Assembly: GCF_910596095.1 (NCBI RefSeq)
Contig: NC_056534.1
Span: 8,184,990-8,248,989, forward strand
Direction: 5' to 3'
Source: Thunnus maccoyii
Taxonomy: Eukaryota; Chordata; Actinopteri; Scombriformes; Scombridae
Length of the DNA stretch: 64,000 nt
Shown here: positions 1 to 13,104 of the stretch, piece after piece
Layout of the letters: every line of letters starts with the position of its first letter
Numbering within the stretch: position 1 is the first letter of the stretch
The notes under the pieces: generated by a model
The model's input: only the letters and a program-made list of their open reading frames with translations
Database searches by the model: none
What the model was told of the DNA's origin: nothing
Program-made: the position numbers and the translations under genes

Positions 1-3000
1 GCTGCGGCTGTAGGAGCGTCTCCAGGGGGATCTCCACGACCTCCGGGACGCCAGGGATAGATCAGGCAGCATGACAGCCAAAGAGGCCTCCAGGGTCCTT
101 GGACGGCCGCACACGGCATGCTCTGTGGAACAGTAGTACGTGCACTGGCCATAGAAACAGACACTTCCCACTAGGGGGAGCCAGAGGAGCACACAGAGGA
201 GAGGAGAGGCGAGGAGAAGAGAGGAGAGGAGGAGGAAAAAAATAAAATTAGGATGAAAGAGGTGGTGGGTGGTGACTTGTGACTAGTGAGAAAGGAAGAA
301 CATCCAAAGAGATTCATAATCAGTTGACATATGAGGCCATTTTAAGGGAGGTAAATGAATAATGGAGGAGTACATGAGCAGTACCAGGGGAGGTAAAAAA
401 GGTGCGGGCCAGTTTGCGGTCGATAGTGATGTCTTTGATCTCCTTGACCACATCCACCTGCCTCCCAACTACTGGAGGGACTCTCCTGTAACCCAAAATC
501 CTGCAGAGAGAGTGGAAGAACATATGAGATGAGGACAAGCAAGGAGAGACAGATAGAGAGATAAAACCAAGAGAGAGAAGGGAGGAGAGAAGAAAATACA
601 ATACAATGCTGGGTAACATGTATTGATTGTGTGACCATTTTATCCACAATTTTGTGCTCACTATAAGGTGTTATATTGCAGTTTTCTAGATAACAAAACA
701 TAACTTGGTACCTGTCCAGGTGAAAAGCTGCAATTTCTGCATTGTGTCTCTCAAAGTCTGAGAAATAGTAGAGATTGTAATTGGTTTCTTCATTTCTCTC
801 TTGCCTGACAGGAAAGAGGCAATGTCAAAGTACAGTGAATACAGTCATCAGCAATGTGTTTACTTCAAGTGAACAAGAGGTTGCTCTGAACAAGAACACG
901 TGGGGTGTATAGGTTGCCATTCCCCACAAAATGTGGCTAATATTTACTCAAACAATACATTTCTCATTTGTCTGGAGGCTGGTGGCTCCCTCTTCTTTGA
1001 CTCATTTACAGCATTTCCTCGTGTCTTGTTAGATTATTTAAAGAGGATTTAAAGGATTCAGTCATCCTCGCATTTTATAAATTCTTTGTAATATGAGTAA
1101 TGTGTTGGATTTGCCATGTGTGACTCACTTCATGGGTTTGAACATGGCTTGTCCATAGTTGTGAAATGACATCACCAGCTTCAGTTGTGTCCCCCCAGAC
1201 TTCTGCACTGGAAAAACAGTGCTGAGAATATTACCATAGCAACTAAGCACGCAGTACAAACACACACACACAGACACAATACACCATGCTGTGACCAAAC
1301 ACATCACATGTTAATGGCACACACACACACATAAAGCAAGATGTAACACAGAAAATGCTGTGTGTGCGTCATCACCAACATATAAAACAATTGAATCAAT
1401 CTGTGGATAGTCACGTGTCCATCTCTGACTCTCACACACACATACACACATTTGGCTATATGGCAGTATATTGGACTACTTGAATGATACCCAATGTTTA
1501 CTATGCAATGTGTCATACGAAGGACAGATTTATACTAATGTAAGTTCTGTGTAACATTTAGATCTTCTTTACCACAGATTTCAATACATTTTCATTTTTT
1601 TTAAATCTGTAAATGTTCGTTACCTTCTTTTCTTTTTCTTTTTCTCCCTTTTATATATCTATATCTCAGGAGTTACTTAGATCTATCCACATGCCCCTCT
1701 TTTTTGCGCACTAGTCCAAAAATTGAATACCTAAAATAAAATACTGACTTTTTTTAAATCATTTTGCCTGCAGTCATGATTGTGATCTTCGCTCTCTCAA
1801 GTTTACTCTGAAAAAGTCAGAATTACAGAGGCAAAATGAATAATCTTTTTTTTCCCCTTGTCTATTTATTTAATGTTTTATTTTATTATTCAACTGTCCT
1901 GTTTTGTGTGCACTCCTGCCCTAAAATGAGTCACAGTAATATTGGGATCTGTAAATGGTTAGACAGGAAGAACTGTGAAGCTTTGTGCTTTTATACAAAA
2001 TATAATTTGCATTTGCTCAGTTCAATACGCTCAGGGGGTTCTTTCTGCTCCAGTTGTACTGGTCTGGTAAACTTTAGATAGATATTGGTGCATAACTAAT
2101 ATTACTGAGTTAGTTTGCTGACTTTATGACTATTCTCTACTTGTGATACTGCTACACTGCATTTTACCATTTACCATTATCCAGTAATTGTCATATGTGG
2201 CCACACTGGCTGTTATTCAGCAAAAGTTACATAGTTTCCTGTTAAGAGATCAGTTTACCAATAGTAACCCAAGCCCTAATCTAAACACCAAACTTGAATT
2301 ATCATTTTTCACTGAAAGGCCCAGCCAGAATGTCCTCACAAAAACAATAGACTGTCAGAGGTCAGTCCTCACAACTTGAAACCAGACCACATACACAAAT
2401 TGAAAAGCGTTACACTCAATATGAAGAAGTTAGTGTGAGGGAACATGCATGACTGACTGATGTTGAGATGTTTACCACATTGGCAGTGGCTCATAGATTC
2501 CTGCCCATCCTCTGCTAAACCTCCAAGGCCTCTCAAAGGCTCAGAGTAGGTTTCATTGCAGGAAGACATCAAAGTGAATCTGCATTTGAAAGGTTAACCC
2601 TAAAAGGTGTCAGCTATACAGCATAATCACGACAACCCTCCTCTCAATTCTGCCGTGACCTCCACAGGTTTGATCTGGGGGTAAAATTTGTTTTAGTTCT
2701 GAAAGATCTACTCCTTTTCAGGTTGCTGTGTCATTCTTGTGCAGAATACAGTCTTACAATAGTCCGTAATACAATAATTTAAGCAAGAAGTTCATTGCGT
2801 CACCCTCTGACTAAACAAACCCAGCTCCTGTCCTCTACTTGATAAACATCTCTCCCTTGCTTGTCTGACACCTCCTCTGTCATGCATGGAGTAACAAATG
2901 TCAGGCAATAAGGCTCTGACATTACTGTGGTGGAGTAAAACTAATGATAATACAAAAAGGAAAGATTGCACAGACATAGACCACCCAATGGGAAACACAA

Positions 3001-4940
3001 CTCAGAAGATGCATGGATGTCAGACCTGCACTGATGATGCGGTGTGTGGCAAGCTGTTGGGTCAAAAGCTCCATGTTGGGGTCATGATGGGGGTAGAGCT
3101 GCCAGCGGGAGATACTCAGGTGAAAGCGCAGCCAGGGGGGGTGGCTGTTACTGCTGCTGTTCCACTGGACATCCTCGTACCCTTCCTGACTATCAGTCAC
3201 CCTGGACAGAGAGTTAAGGGGTGGGTATGGCGTCGTTAGATGAAGAATTGATGCATTGCCAAAAAGAAGACCACATAAAAATAGTAGATGGTCCTACAGA
3301 CAGCACTGAAGATGGGAAGTGCCAATGGAAAAATGCAAAACAGTCCAAATATGCCACTCAGATTTCCAATAACTTCTTAAAACTTGAGTTCATGTCACAT
3401 TTTTGAACGGGTTGTATGCACATGCAGAGACACTGCAGAAACCTACACTGTGACACCTTGACACAGAAGTATAAATCAGCTTTGACACCAAGGGATCTGC
3501 TCCCTGCAGGTCAACCCATCTGGTGGAAATCTTACACGCCTATCTATATAGATCGTTTTTTCAGATGAATGGGCAGAGAAAGAGTGTTGTAAGCCAATTC
3601 CGAGATGCTAAAAAACAACAGGAAATTCAATTAAACAATTGTGTTTGGTTTCAAAAAGGGGAAGACACAAAGGTTGGGGAATGCATTTCTTGATTTCAAG
3701 GATGATTAAAGATTATATGAAGACTCTATGAAATGAACACTTACAACAGTTACTTCCTGGAAATCAGTGCATCTTCACTGATGACCCATGCTAGTGTTCA
3801 GTATGTATAATCAAAAAGTCCAAAAGTTAATCACAGTGTTTTGAGAAATCCAGCATTTCTGCATATCCTATTAAATTACAGTGCCATTTCTCCATAATTG
3901 GTAGCCCATTGGTTTAAAAGTAAGATTGATCCCTCACTAGTAGAACCAACTAAAAATGAAATATCTCCTCTTTTTACCTTATTTAGTTCTTTGTGACAGT
4001 GTTAGCAAACGGTTTTTGACCACCCGATGAATGTAAGTGAAATATCCACTTTATTTGTGGCTCCTTACGCACCTAACTGCTCCACTATGTTCGACAGCTA
4101 GTCACTGACTTTGTTTGTCTGCTGTTTGGTGCAGTGGGTTTATCTGAGCTTTCTGGCTAAAAACAGCTCTCTGCTGCATCTGGAAACAAGGTTGATGAAT
4201 TTGCAGGATGGAAAACCAAAACCTAAAAGAAACTCTATAGAACTGAGAGGAAGTGCAGAGTTGGGTGATAATTGTCAGTGGGTTTGTCACTACAGGCAAC
4301 TCCTTTCAAATTACATTCAGTAAATTTATCAGTTTTTCAAAATAAAAATATTGATTACTTAAGTGCAGCTTTAAAGAAGAAATTTTAAACGCACAGCCAT
4401 TCATTGTATAATATACAATACTGACCACATCTGGGAGCTCTTCTCACTGGCCTTGACCTTTGGTTTGACTTTCAGCAGCCAATCTTCCTCTGGAATGGGT
4501 GGGCTGGGCATATTGTAAAGGGGGTGGTCGAATAGTGCCACCAGCTTTGACAGCCCAGACTCCAAAGGTTCAGCTTTGCTGGCGCCATCATGAACAGCAC
4601 TGACTGGCATGTTCATTGAGGCATTTTTACTCTCTTTCACTGGCAAGCCCTTGACAGGAAGTGTTTGCACATGACCTTTGGCATCCTTATTGGCATCTGA
4701 ATTGGAAGAATCTCTTTGTGTGGTATCAGTTGGTGACTCAGCTAGACTACTGATCCCCACAGAGGTGTAGTTTGCACGTGCCAGGTCTCTCAGGATGTGT
4801 GTCCTGGGTGGCAGTGGGGGGTCACAGGGCTGGTGGTAAATGGAAAGAGAGACAAGTGCCAGGAGGAGGTGGAGGAAAATCGAGACGAAGGCCAAGGACA
4901 GACAGATTGTCCTGGAGCGACGGCGCATACGCCACATCAT
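1..4940 (-). CDS. fam20c: FAM20C-type secretory-pathway protein kinase, 5' six coding exons (3' end outside window)
   Basis: Coding exons on the minus strand are 4426-4940, 3026-3201, 1129-1207, 712-804, 385-500 and 1-170 (continuing past the window edge). All have GT/AG borders and compatible phases, giving 383 residues so far. FAM20C is the Golgi kinase that phosphorylates secreted proteins on S-x-E motifs. An N-terminal membrane anchor (about residues 12-36) is followed by a variable stem and then the kinase N-lobe. Recognisable family blocks are [50 protein letters not shown] and [18 protein letters not shown]. The E of DFER is the active-type residue; the pseudokinase FAM20A has Q there. 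Similarity to human FAM20C is clear but weaker than I expect of a direct orthologue, so this may be the extra fish paralogue (fam20cl). The start at 4940 follows a strong acceptor (pyrimidine tract then TTGGTAG, cut before 4941), implying an unseen 5' UTR exon upstream. The metal-binding C-lobe lies outside the window. Confidence 0.93.
1208..3025 (-). other. Intron 2 of the FAM20C-type gene
   Basis: An 1.8-kb AT-rich intron with several short CA runs (near 1260, 1320 and 1434). I see no other exon or recognisable transposon in it. The open frames here lack family similarity and splice signals. Confidence 0.7.
3202..4425 (-). other. Intron 1 of the FAM20C-type gene
   Basis: A 1.2-kb intron between the membrane-anchor exon and the exon carrying [13 protein letters not shown]. 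Nothing beyond AT-rich single-copy-looking sequence is visible. Confidence 0.7.
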
Positions 4941-4941
4941 C

Positions 4942-6470
4942 CTACCAAGAAAAGAGTGAGAGAGAGATAGAGAGGGTCAGTAGAGGTGAAAACATGAGAA
5001 AAAGAAGAAGGAAAAATTAGAGTTTTATAAAAAATGTTAGCAGAATGTTGAAGAGAGAGAAAGCCATATGGCGTAAAGCAATAAGAAGTAAAGTGGCAGC
5101 ATCAAGCAAACCAAAGCCAACATAATGAAGAAAATGGCCTTAATGAATGCAATAAGGTAGCTTTTTATACTTTAATTAAAACAAGAATGTCAATCTACTT
5201 CTACCTGCTCCCATATTCATATGACCTTGTAATCAATTTACTTGAGTCACTGTATAAATCATCTTAAATATGAGGAGAAAAGGCAACTTACACAGCTTTA
5301 TGTTGTTTAAAATGCTCTGTCACCCCGCTGCTGTTGTTGTTTCCCTGTTTCCCAGAAGATGGGAATCTGTCTAGTATCCAGTCAGCCTTTACCCAGTTGT
5401 TTGTACTTTTCTCTGCATCTGCTACCAGGCTCACGTTGGGTAAGGTGCCAGGTTAAAGTGATCTGGGTATTGATCAATGTGTTTACTCATCTCTTTTAAA
5501 GTGGGTCTGGACAGTAAGAACTGGAGCTAATTCTGCAGTTTCACTCACTGGAAGTCACTAGAGACAAGAGAGTGACTTTGAAAAAAGACAAAAACTTAAA
5601 TGATAATGTTTATTGGATGAAAAACAGAATATACAAAGCATTGGAGTTGCTATTTGCCCGATCAGTTCAAAATGAGAGCCTGGACTGTATTCATGAGCTA
5701 CCTAAGTACACACCCATTCACAAACTTTTTGCGCACTAGAAGCAGATTGAATTGATGATAAAAAAAATACTCTCTATGATGGTTTGGAATTGTTAACACA
5801 GTTTTAAAGGAACCATAAAAAGCAAATCAATACAAAATCATGTTTATTTGATGTAGAAACTGGGCTGAATGGCTACCATGAAAAATAGTGGCAGTTATAC
5901 TCCAAATTCAACAATTTCTGAAATAAGTTCTCCACCTGACTCTGCGGGCAGGAAATCATTTTTGCACCACTTTCTATGAGCTGAAACCTTCATTTCTGTG
6001 AGGAAAAATTTAGAGATGGAGAATCTGTTACCCTGGACACACACTGTCATTCACACTCTAAGTCACTCTGTTAAAGCAGAGGTTCATTCTTTTCTATCTT
6101 TGAATTGCTGAAAAAAGTGGCAATGTGGGCAGCAATACAGAGGTCTGGACCAGCTTTACTTCCTAAGACAGGTTGATTCAAAGTTTTGGTTAGATTAGTT
6201 AAATAATAGAAATACATACAGAGAGTCAGAGACGAAGGATTAGTCAGTGTATTTCTGACAGTGTTTTACACTGTATGTGCATAGACAGTAAATTATTTGC
6301 ATTCTGTGAGAGGTTTTTGAAGAAGCAGGCTTCATAACCAGGCAGTGGGTGAGACAGATGTTTCATATTCTGTGCGTGTTTTGGTGTGTTGGAGACTTTG
6401 ATTCAGGCATCTCAGACTTCATGGAGATTCCCGCAGGATAAACTGTTCCTGTGAAGTATGGCTCTTTAAA

Positions 6471-6473
<3 letters not shown>
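4942..6473. other. Region upstream of the FAM20C-type start exon; no coding content recognised
   Basis: It must contain the 5' UTR intron of the FAM20C-type gene, and possibly its first exon and promoter, but I could not place a transcription start. There is no CpG-rich stretch comparable to those upstream of nptxr and cbx6. Confidence 0.5.

Positions 6474-6558
<85 letters not shown>
6474..6558. repeat. (TG)n microsatellite, about 85 bp
   Basis: An almost pure TG dinucleotide run with one TT interruption at 6540-6541. It should be length-polymorphic. The poly-CV and poly-HT open frames over it are artefacts. Confidence 0.98.
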
Positions 6559-6559
<1 letters not shown>

Positions 6560-9500
6560 GAGGGGGGTATCTACATATTGAGTATGTGCAAGCAATACAC
6601 ACAAGATTTGAGAGAGTTTAACAAAATGCGTCTGTCATACCCATGTGACTATCTGTATATTGACTGTGCAATGAAAAAGGATCACCTTTTGTAAAAATGC
6701 CTCATCGACTGACTAAAGAGAATAAATAAGCGTACGACAGCTCAGGTTTATTTTAGCTGGCAGGATGTCTCGGCGAGTCTCTGTAGAGGGTTCACACAGA
6801 TCAGGACATCGATGGATGTTTGTTGGCTTTCCAAACAGAGATTTTAAAAGTTTAAAGGCCTTGATCCGGAAGAAGGCAGTTTGCCTGATCTTGATTTGTT
6901 GTAATAAATACATTTGTGTTATGAGTGTGTGGCTTTCCCATTTAATTAGATATTTAAAGGTGTTACCCGTAAAATGGGACATCTTAACAGAGGCAAACTT
7001 AGGGTGAACCTGAACCTAACAAGGGACCAAAGGAGAAAATGTTTGAAATAAGGTGAAGATGAAAAGTTTGAAAGTTTAATGCTGGTTTTGAATTAGCATT
7101 TTTAGCCACACTAGCACGCTTGCAGCTCTTTGGATGGGAATGTCGGTCAGTCGACATTGCTGACTCATCTCCAGACTGAGTTGTGGTAGCATCTCGGTTC
7201 AAGCCTTGCAGCTTGTGGGACTGGTTCATATTTTATATGGTTCTAAAGGTTGTCAACACCATTTAGAATTAAAGTGCTCAAAATATGTTGTGACCCTCTG
7301 AGCCACTATCGGGATGCAATAATTTGTATTTTCTTCACTTTCTTATTTTCGTTGACACATTTGACAGGTGAAGCAAAGAGTTCTCGAGGATATTTTTAGC
7401 CTTCAGCGAGGCGATGAGAAGAATCAATCAGATAACGAGATGCCAGCAGCATCACAACTGTCATCTGAGTGTCTTTTCCTCCAATCTTTTGATTTGTTTT
7501 CAGGTTACCTAACAGCCCTCGGGGCCTTTTTACTTTTTGCTAAGTGTCTTACTTTTTGTCTAATGCACTCTTTCTGTCTCTGTCCCTTACTGATGTATTA
7601 TAAACAAGCTGTTTCAGGCTTGATCCACACACACACACAACAGTCATCTTTTATCTCTTTACTCTTGCTTCATTTCACCATTTCTCTTCCCACCCTCTTC
7701 CATTATCCCAAAACTTATGGTCCCCTTTTATTTCACTCAAGATAAGAGCTAATGAAACACACAGCCACAGCTACTGACGGCCAAAATGTGAGCTACCTCA
7801 TACACACACTCGCAGAAAGACACAAACACACATATTAATATTGGATTGTGTTTCTCATTTCTCAATAAAAAACAGCCCACTTGAGACGTTCAGATGAAAA
7901 ATTTATCCCCCCCTCCTTTTTCTAGTCTGCTGCTGTCCTCCGTCACCCTCCGTCTAACTCTCTGTATCCTTGACTGTTGAAATCTCTTCTTTTTCTCTCT
8001 GTAGACTCTCAGAAACCCAGCTTCCTCTTTATTACCGAGTCCCTTTTTTCAATACCAGCTATTGAATTCTCTGAGTTGTTCAGCCACCTACGGATTCCTT
8101 CTCTCTTAGGCTACCTCCTGTGTCTTGCACTCACGCACACACTCAGGGAGGCTCCAACCTTCCACCCATCATCGCAGGTGGTAAGGAGGTTGCTAAGATA
8201 CGGCACTGAGCTTTCCAACACAGAGAGATGCTTGGAATGAGGACACAGTGTGACGGTGCAAAACTGTTTGAAGTTCAACATCAAAAGTTAAAGTGCTAAT
8301 ATATGGTATTTCAATATTAATAAAACAATTTTTTTCCCACTGCTTATTGCCACCACCCCTGCACATCTTTTATGAGTTAGTATTTTTTTGTTAATCTAAA
8401 AACACTTGAACTTTAGGACCCCAAATTCTCTGAGAAAACAAAAAACAAAAAACACAGATGACATGAACTCTGTACCCTTGGATGATCTGTTATCGCTGTG
8501 TTGGTGTTGTTCCTATGACATCATAATTCATGTTGCTCCTGGACCATCAATGCAACTGACCAACCATGTTGTTGTGATCTCATTGCGACTCGGGGGAAAA
8601 AGATCGGAAAATACAAAAGTGCAGCTCCTTTCCTGCTCACATGCATACTTTATGCAGTCTATATTGAAACGAATCAAATCGGAAATCGAATCGAATTGGG
8701 ACATTGGGTTGTGGGTTCAATGAGAAAATGAAAATAATTACAGTAAATATAATTAACTGGCCCATGATGTGGAATTTGGCTTAAACGATTACCTATGTAG
8801 CTAGCAGTATTTGTCCAGGATTAACTTGCATGTTTGTCCTGGGCCAAAGTTTTCATATTTATTTAAGACATCTGTTTTAAACTTGACAAAACATTTCCTT
8901 TTATTACAGAGTTTCTAGAGGACCAGAGTAGAGCTTGTGAGACACTCACCAAGAACTTCATTAGGAACACTTTCTTCTCTGTTTGTGCCAGTCATCTGTG
9001 TCCATACATGTCAATAGACTGCATTAACCTGGTGATCAACAGTAATGGATAAAATACAGCAGAAATGTAGCTTTGGTGTTGGTTTGGGTTTGTGTCTCAA
9101 CTTTGGCAGCACTTGTCTTTAAGACAGGGGGTGGGGGCAGGTTCAGGTCCAGTTTTAGGCCTGGAAGACTTCAAACTCAGAGAAGTTTGCCATCATGACA
9201 TTGCACTCAAACACCTAATTAAGTCATAAATAGTAGAAGTACAAGTTGTCACATCATAGTTCAACAACTAATGGACAGATGGCAAAGAATGTAGTAGGTT
9301 AAGGAAAATACTCATAATGTAACAATCAATTTACTTTCTTTTTTCAGAGCTTTCAGCCACATGTTGTGGTCTTCATCAAGGAATGGCCGGCTCAGGTATC
9401 ATCATTTATGTGATTTAAGTACTGAACTTTGGTTAAATATCCCCATAACTTCCATTTTATTATTATAAAGGATTGTAGCTGGATGTAAGTAGTGATAAAC

Positions 9501-9654
9501 AAAATGTCTAGACTGCTAACAAGGACACTTTTTTATTCTTGGCTTCTATGTTTTGCTTTGCATCCTACTATCGCATTTCCACTGGTCCATTTCATGTAAT
9601 TTAGTTACTAGTAATGTATGATCATGTTAACACAATCTTCTCCTATACCTGACT
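6559..9654. other. Intergenic DNA without recognised features
   Basis: AT-rich spacer between the FAM20C-type gene and dnal4. Several 60-125 residue open frames exist (for example 7368-7745), but none resembles a known family or has a convincing exon structure. Confidence 0.55.
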
Positions 9655-10150
9655 TAGTGTCATGATCCTGTGTCTCCCTAACCTGCTGCCACTCTCTCAG
9701 TGGCTCTCTCGCTCTCTCTTCCTGTGTTTGTGTGAGTGAAGACAGGTGTGTTGGAGTCAGAGCAGAGCCGCACCAGCTGCACCTCATCTCAGTAATCAAG
9801 CCTTCTTTAAATACTGAGCCCTGCCACTTCCATTCTGCCAGGTTGTAACCTCTGCAGTCAGTCTGTGCTTTGTGCCATTTTTCTTGCATAACCAGTTTTC
9901 TAGTTGTTTCTTATTTTTTCCCTTACCCAATCCTGTCTCCTGTTCTCCTCCAGCCCCTTGTCTCATCAGCCCTGCTTCCCTGCCCTGGATCCCTGCTCTT
10001 CCCAGCTTCAAGCCCAAGCCTCAGCCCCAGTTTTCCAGCTACCAGCCCAAGCCTCAGCTCCTGCTTCCCAGCTTCCAGCCCAAACTCCAGCCTCAGTTTC
10101 CCAGTTACCAGCCCAAGTTTCCCCAGGTCCACATTTGCTTTTCTCCAGCC
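9655..10150. repeat. Dispersed-repeat-like segment ending in a pyrimidine-rich minisatellite
   Basis: The first 200 bases (starting near TGTCATGATCCTGTGTCTCC) resemble a common fish repeat, possibly a solo LTR, but I cannot define both ends. From about 10000 to 10130 three degenerate copies of a roughly 45-base unit alternate two blocks, CAGCTTCCAGCCCAA and CAGTTTCCCAGCTACCAG. A plus-strand frame across it reads as a Pro/Gln-rich repeat (motifs such as PQPQF and YQPK). No start context, splice sites or homologue supports coding. Confidence 0.4.
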
Positions 10151-10159
10151 TTTGCAATA

Positions 10160-12738
10160 AATTAGAGGTCGATTGATTAATTGGTTTGGCCGATTATTCA
10201 GCACCGATAAGACATTTTACAAACTATTGGATTGGTAGAACTTGGGTCTTAGCCGGTTTCTATGCAGGCTGCACCGGTCAGCCAGAAGTAATTAATCAAA
10301 CCACCTGTTCAAGCATAAACATGTAGAAAAGCAATACTTCCACCTGCTTTGTCCACAGTCTCCCAGCATGTTTTACATGACCACAGTGCGCTTGTTAAGC
10401 TAATAGCAAATTGTTACGAACAAGCTAAAACTAAAGCTATCCATCTCTGTTTATCTTAGTTTGCCACGAATCTTAAAATTTGGCAAACTCTGGTAAACTT
10501 AGCTACTGGCTGACACAGCAGCCCCGCCTGCCTCAGTGGTACCTGCAGTAGTGAATCACATCAGCAGCAGACGGAGGAGGACGACAGGAGGAAAGACTGA
10601 TAGTAACTGATGTCTGTGTTCTTCATTCTTTCTAAACTTCACTTCTCTGGGAGGACCACTGCAGTGACACCACAGTGATCTTTTTTTTCCAACGCCAGCT
10701 ATAAAAAAAAAACCCTGATAAGATGCAGATCACCACATCAATGATTTGCATTGGAATTAGGGACATGTGTGCAAGACATTTAACATTTTCCACTTGTAGT
10801 AATGTGTCCCTAACTAAACTTAAAGCTCACGCAAGCCTCTTGCACGATAATGAGACTTCTTCCATTGCACTGATGAGAGCTTTTCATCATCGAGACTGAG
10901 CAAACTACCGGAGGCTTTAGTGTGACTCTGTGGCTCTTTGTATGAATATTTAACAATGTCGAGGAGACACAGGGAGAGGGAGGAGATATATAAAGAGTGT
11001 CTGAGGTGAATTATGAATGAGATGCATCACAGGGGTAACCATGTTTACTGACACAGGACCTACTGGATTAATCAGCCAAGCAAGTGAATCCAGATGAAAG
11101 CTAACAGTGTTAAGCCGAGCAAATCCAGATGTATCCGTCAAATCCGTTTCAATCATTAAAAGTTCTGTAGATGCAGAAATTTAAAGTAGATGATTGTAAG
11201 CAAGCGATGCAAAACCTGAGTTCTTTCTCAGTGTCAAAAATAAAAAGAAATGATTTGTGTTGTTGAAAGGGAATTTCATGCCAACACTGTGGCAAGATCA
11301 CAAGGACAGAGATGAAATCTGGCAGAGTTGCAGGTGTTTTGTAGTGACAACACCACAAAACTGGCTGATGTCAACTACAGGCTAGTTCCCTCATAAGAGA
11401 GCAATTCTCAGAATAGCATTTACTGATTACAATGAAATACAGGGTGATGGACCAGTATACAATAGCTAATTATGGATTGTCTCTACTGCAAATGTTCTCA
11501 AAACATTTCTCAACAGAAAAGTCACTGACCCATGAAATTTTGGGAAGTTTTGGGAATGCAACATCCCCGCCTCTCTCTCTCTCTGCAAATGTTTCCTGTT
11601 TGTATCCAAATGGTCATCTGTCCAGTAAATTCAAAAATGTGAAGAAACCATCTGTGGTCAGGCAATGGTGTTTGTTGCAGGCTAACCAAGAAGTTGGCCT
11701 CTGCCATGAATGCATTCTTCAAACATCACCAACGCTCAAAACATGTTCAGTTTCAGGCTAATATGTGAGCTAATATAAATTATACTACATTTGGTAATTT
11801 GTACATGTAGAGTAGAAAATGGAAAATTTAACTGAAAATTTAAAAATTAGAGGTAGCCTTTAGGTGGGCATGAATATTTTGTGACAGACCCACTGTGCAA
11901 TTTGTTGGCTTACATTGTTAGGGTTCAAATGTACAAGGATACTTAGTTTCTTTTAATTTATGCAATAAACATAACAAAATTTTTCAGGCATTTTAACCAA
12001 AGTCACTCATACTTAAAAAAACAACCAGGATTGGATAGAGACAGCAGAGGAAGCAAAAGGAAATGCATTCATCAATGCGTGTATAATTAACCGTCTAAAT
12101 ATGTGACTTACACGTGGAGGTGAAGAACATGATATGACACAATACAATATGATGTAAAATAGCCTTTATTTCTAATTTGGGTGTGTCTAATTTGATGCTC
12201 AATCATCAGGTGACAGACAAGTAAATCATTATAACTTAACTATTTCCTGCAATTAGAGGTGTTTGAGTGTGAGCAGAGAGAGAAAGTAGTGACAGAGAGG
12301 GTGGACAGGATGATTGTCCTGTTTGTGAGGCCAGGGTGCAGGCTGACCTGGTTTGGGGTCATGGTGTTTGGGTACATAATGGTGAGGTTGACGTTGGCAG
12401 CTTCTGCTATTCTGACAACAACACTGACCCTTTTCCCTCCACTCCTGGGTCAAAATGCCCTCTGTGCTGTCATGGTGCAAGAGGCACACTTTATTACATC
12501 ACATTATATGTCTCACGCTTTACACACATCATGTTTTTCACTTTCTAAAAGCTGCGGTGCCACTATTTCAAATTGAGCTTTTCTTGTGGTCAGCTGTGGA
12601 TTACTTACTTACTACCTTTTACATTCTGTTTCAGTACATGTGCTCTGAAGCTAAGTGTATTTTGTCCTGGTACGTATGTTGCATGTTGTAAACCGTTTAT
12701 TAAATGTTTGTTTGCTGCTTAAGAAAACGGTTACCGAA
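10160..12738. other. Intergenic DNA; opens with a short palindromic repeat fragment
   Basis: The first bases, around GAGGTCGATTGATTAATTGG and the following GCCGATTATTCAGCACCGAT, match the start of a common fish MITE-like repeat. The remainder shows no gene or element that I can delimit. Confidence 0.45.
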
Positions 12739-13104
12739 AAAATAAGAGATATATTTTGATTAAAAAAAAGAACATTTCCCAAAGGCAAGTCTATAAAGGT
12801 GAGTCTTGATCAGCTTTTTAAAGATGTCAACAGATCTTAAGTCCAAAAGGAGATGATTCCAAGTTTAGGAGCAACCACCTCACTCCAGTTTTAAGCTTGG
12901 AGCGAGGAACAACCAACAAACCCTGATTAGTAGACCTTACTGGTAATATGAGTCTACAGTTGATCTCTAATAGGTAGGTGCCTGACCATACAGAACTCTA
13001 AAAGTACAGAAATCACAAGACTCTTGAATAAGATTCTGCAAAAATTCCTGACAAAGGTTAACGGTAACCGTTGACAGTGTGTGAGAGCTTTTTTTTGTTT
13101 TGTC
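12739..13104 (+). repeat. Dispersed repeat, copy A
   Basis: Shares a colinear, diverged block with 16302-16650. Common stretches include AAAGGCAAGTCTA, GGTGAGTCTTGA, GGAGCGAGGAACA, CCAACAAACCCT and CTGACCATACAGA. The two copies lie in the same orientation about 3.5 kb apart. The 129-residue minus-strand open frame across it is not a gene. Class unknown; probably a fragment of a LINE or DNA element. Confidence 0.75.

Noticed and set aside
6363..6694. Poly-HT and poly-CV proteins
   Set aside because: Translations of the TG/CA microsatellite.
9870..10204. Overlapping 90-97 residue Pro/Ser-rich open frames on both strands
   Set aside because: They follow from the pyrimidine-rich minisatellite. 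They occur in several frames at once and have no splice or homology support.
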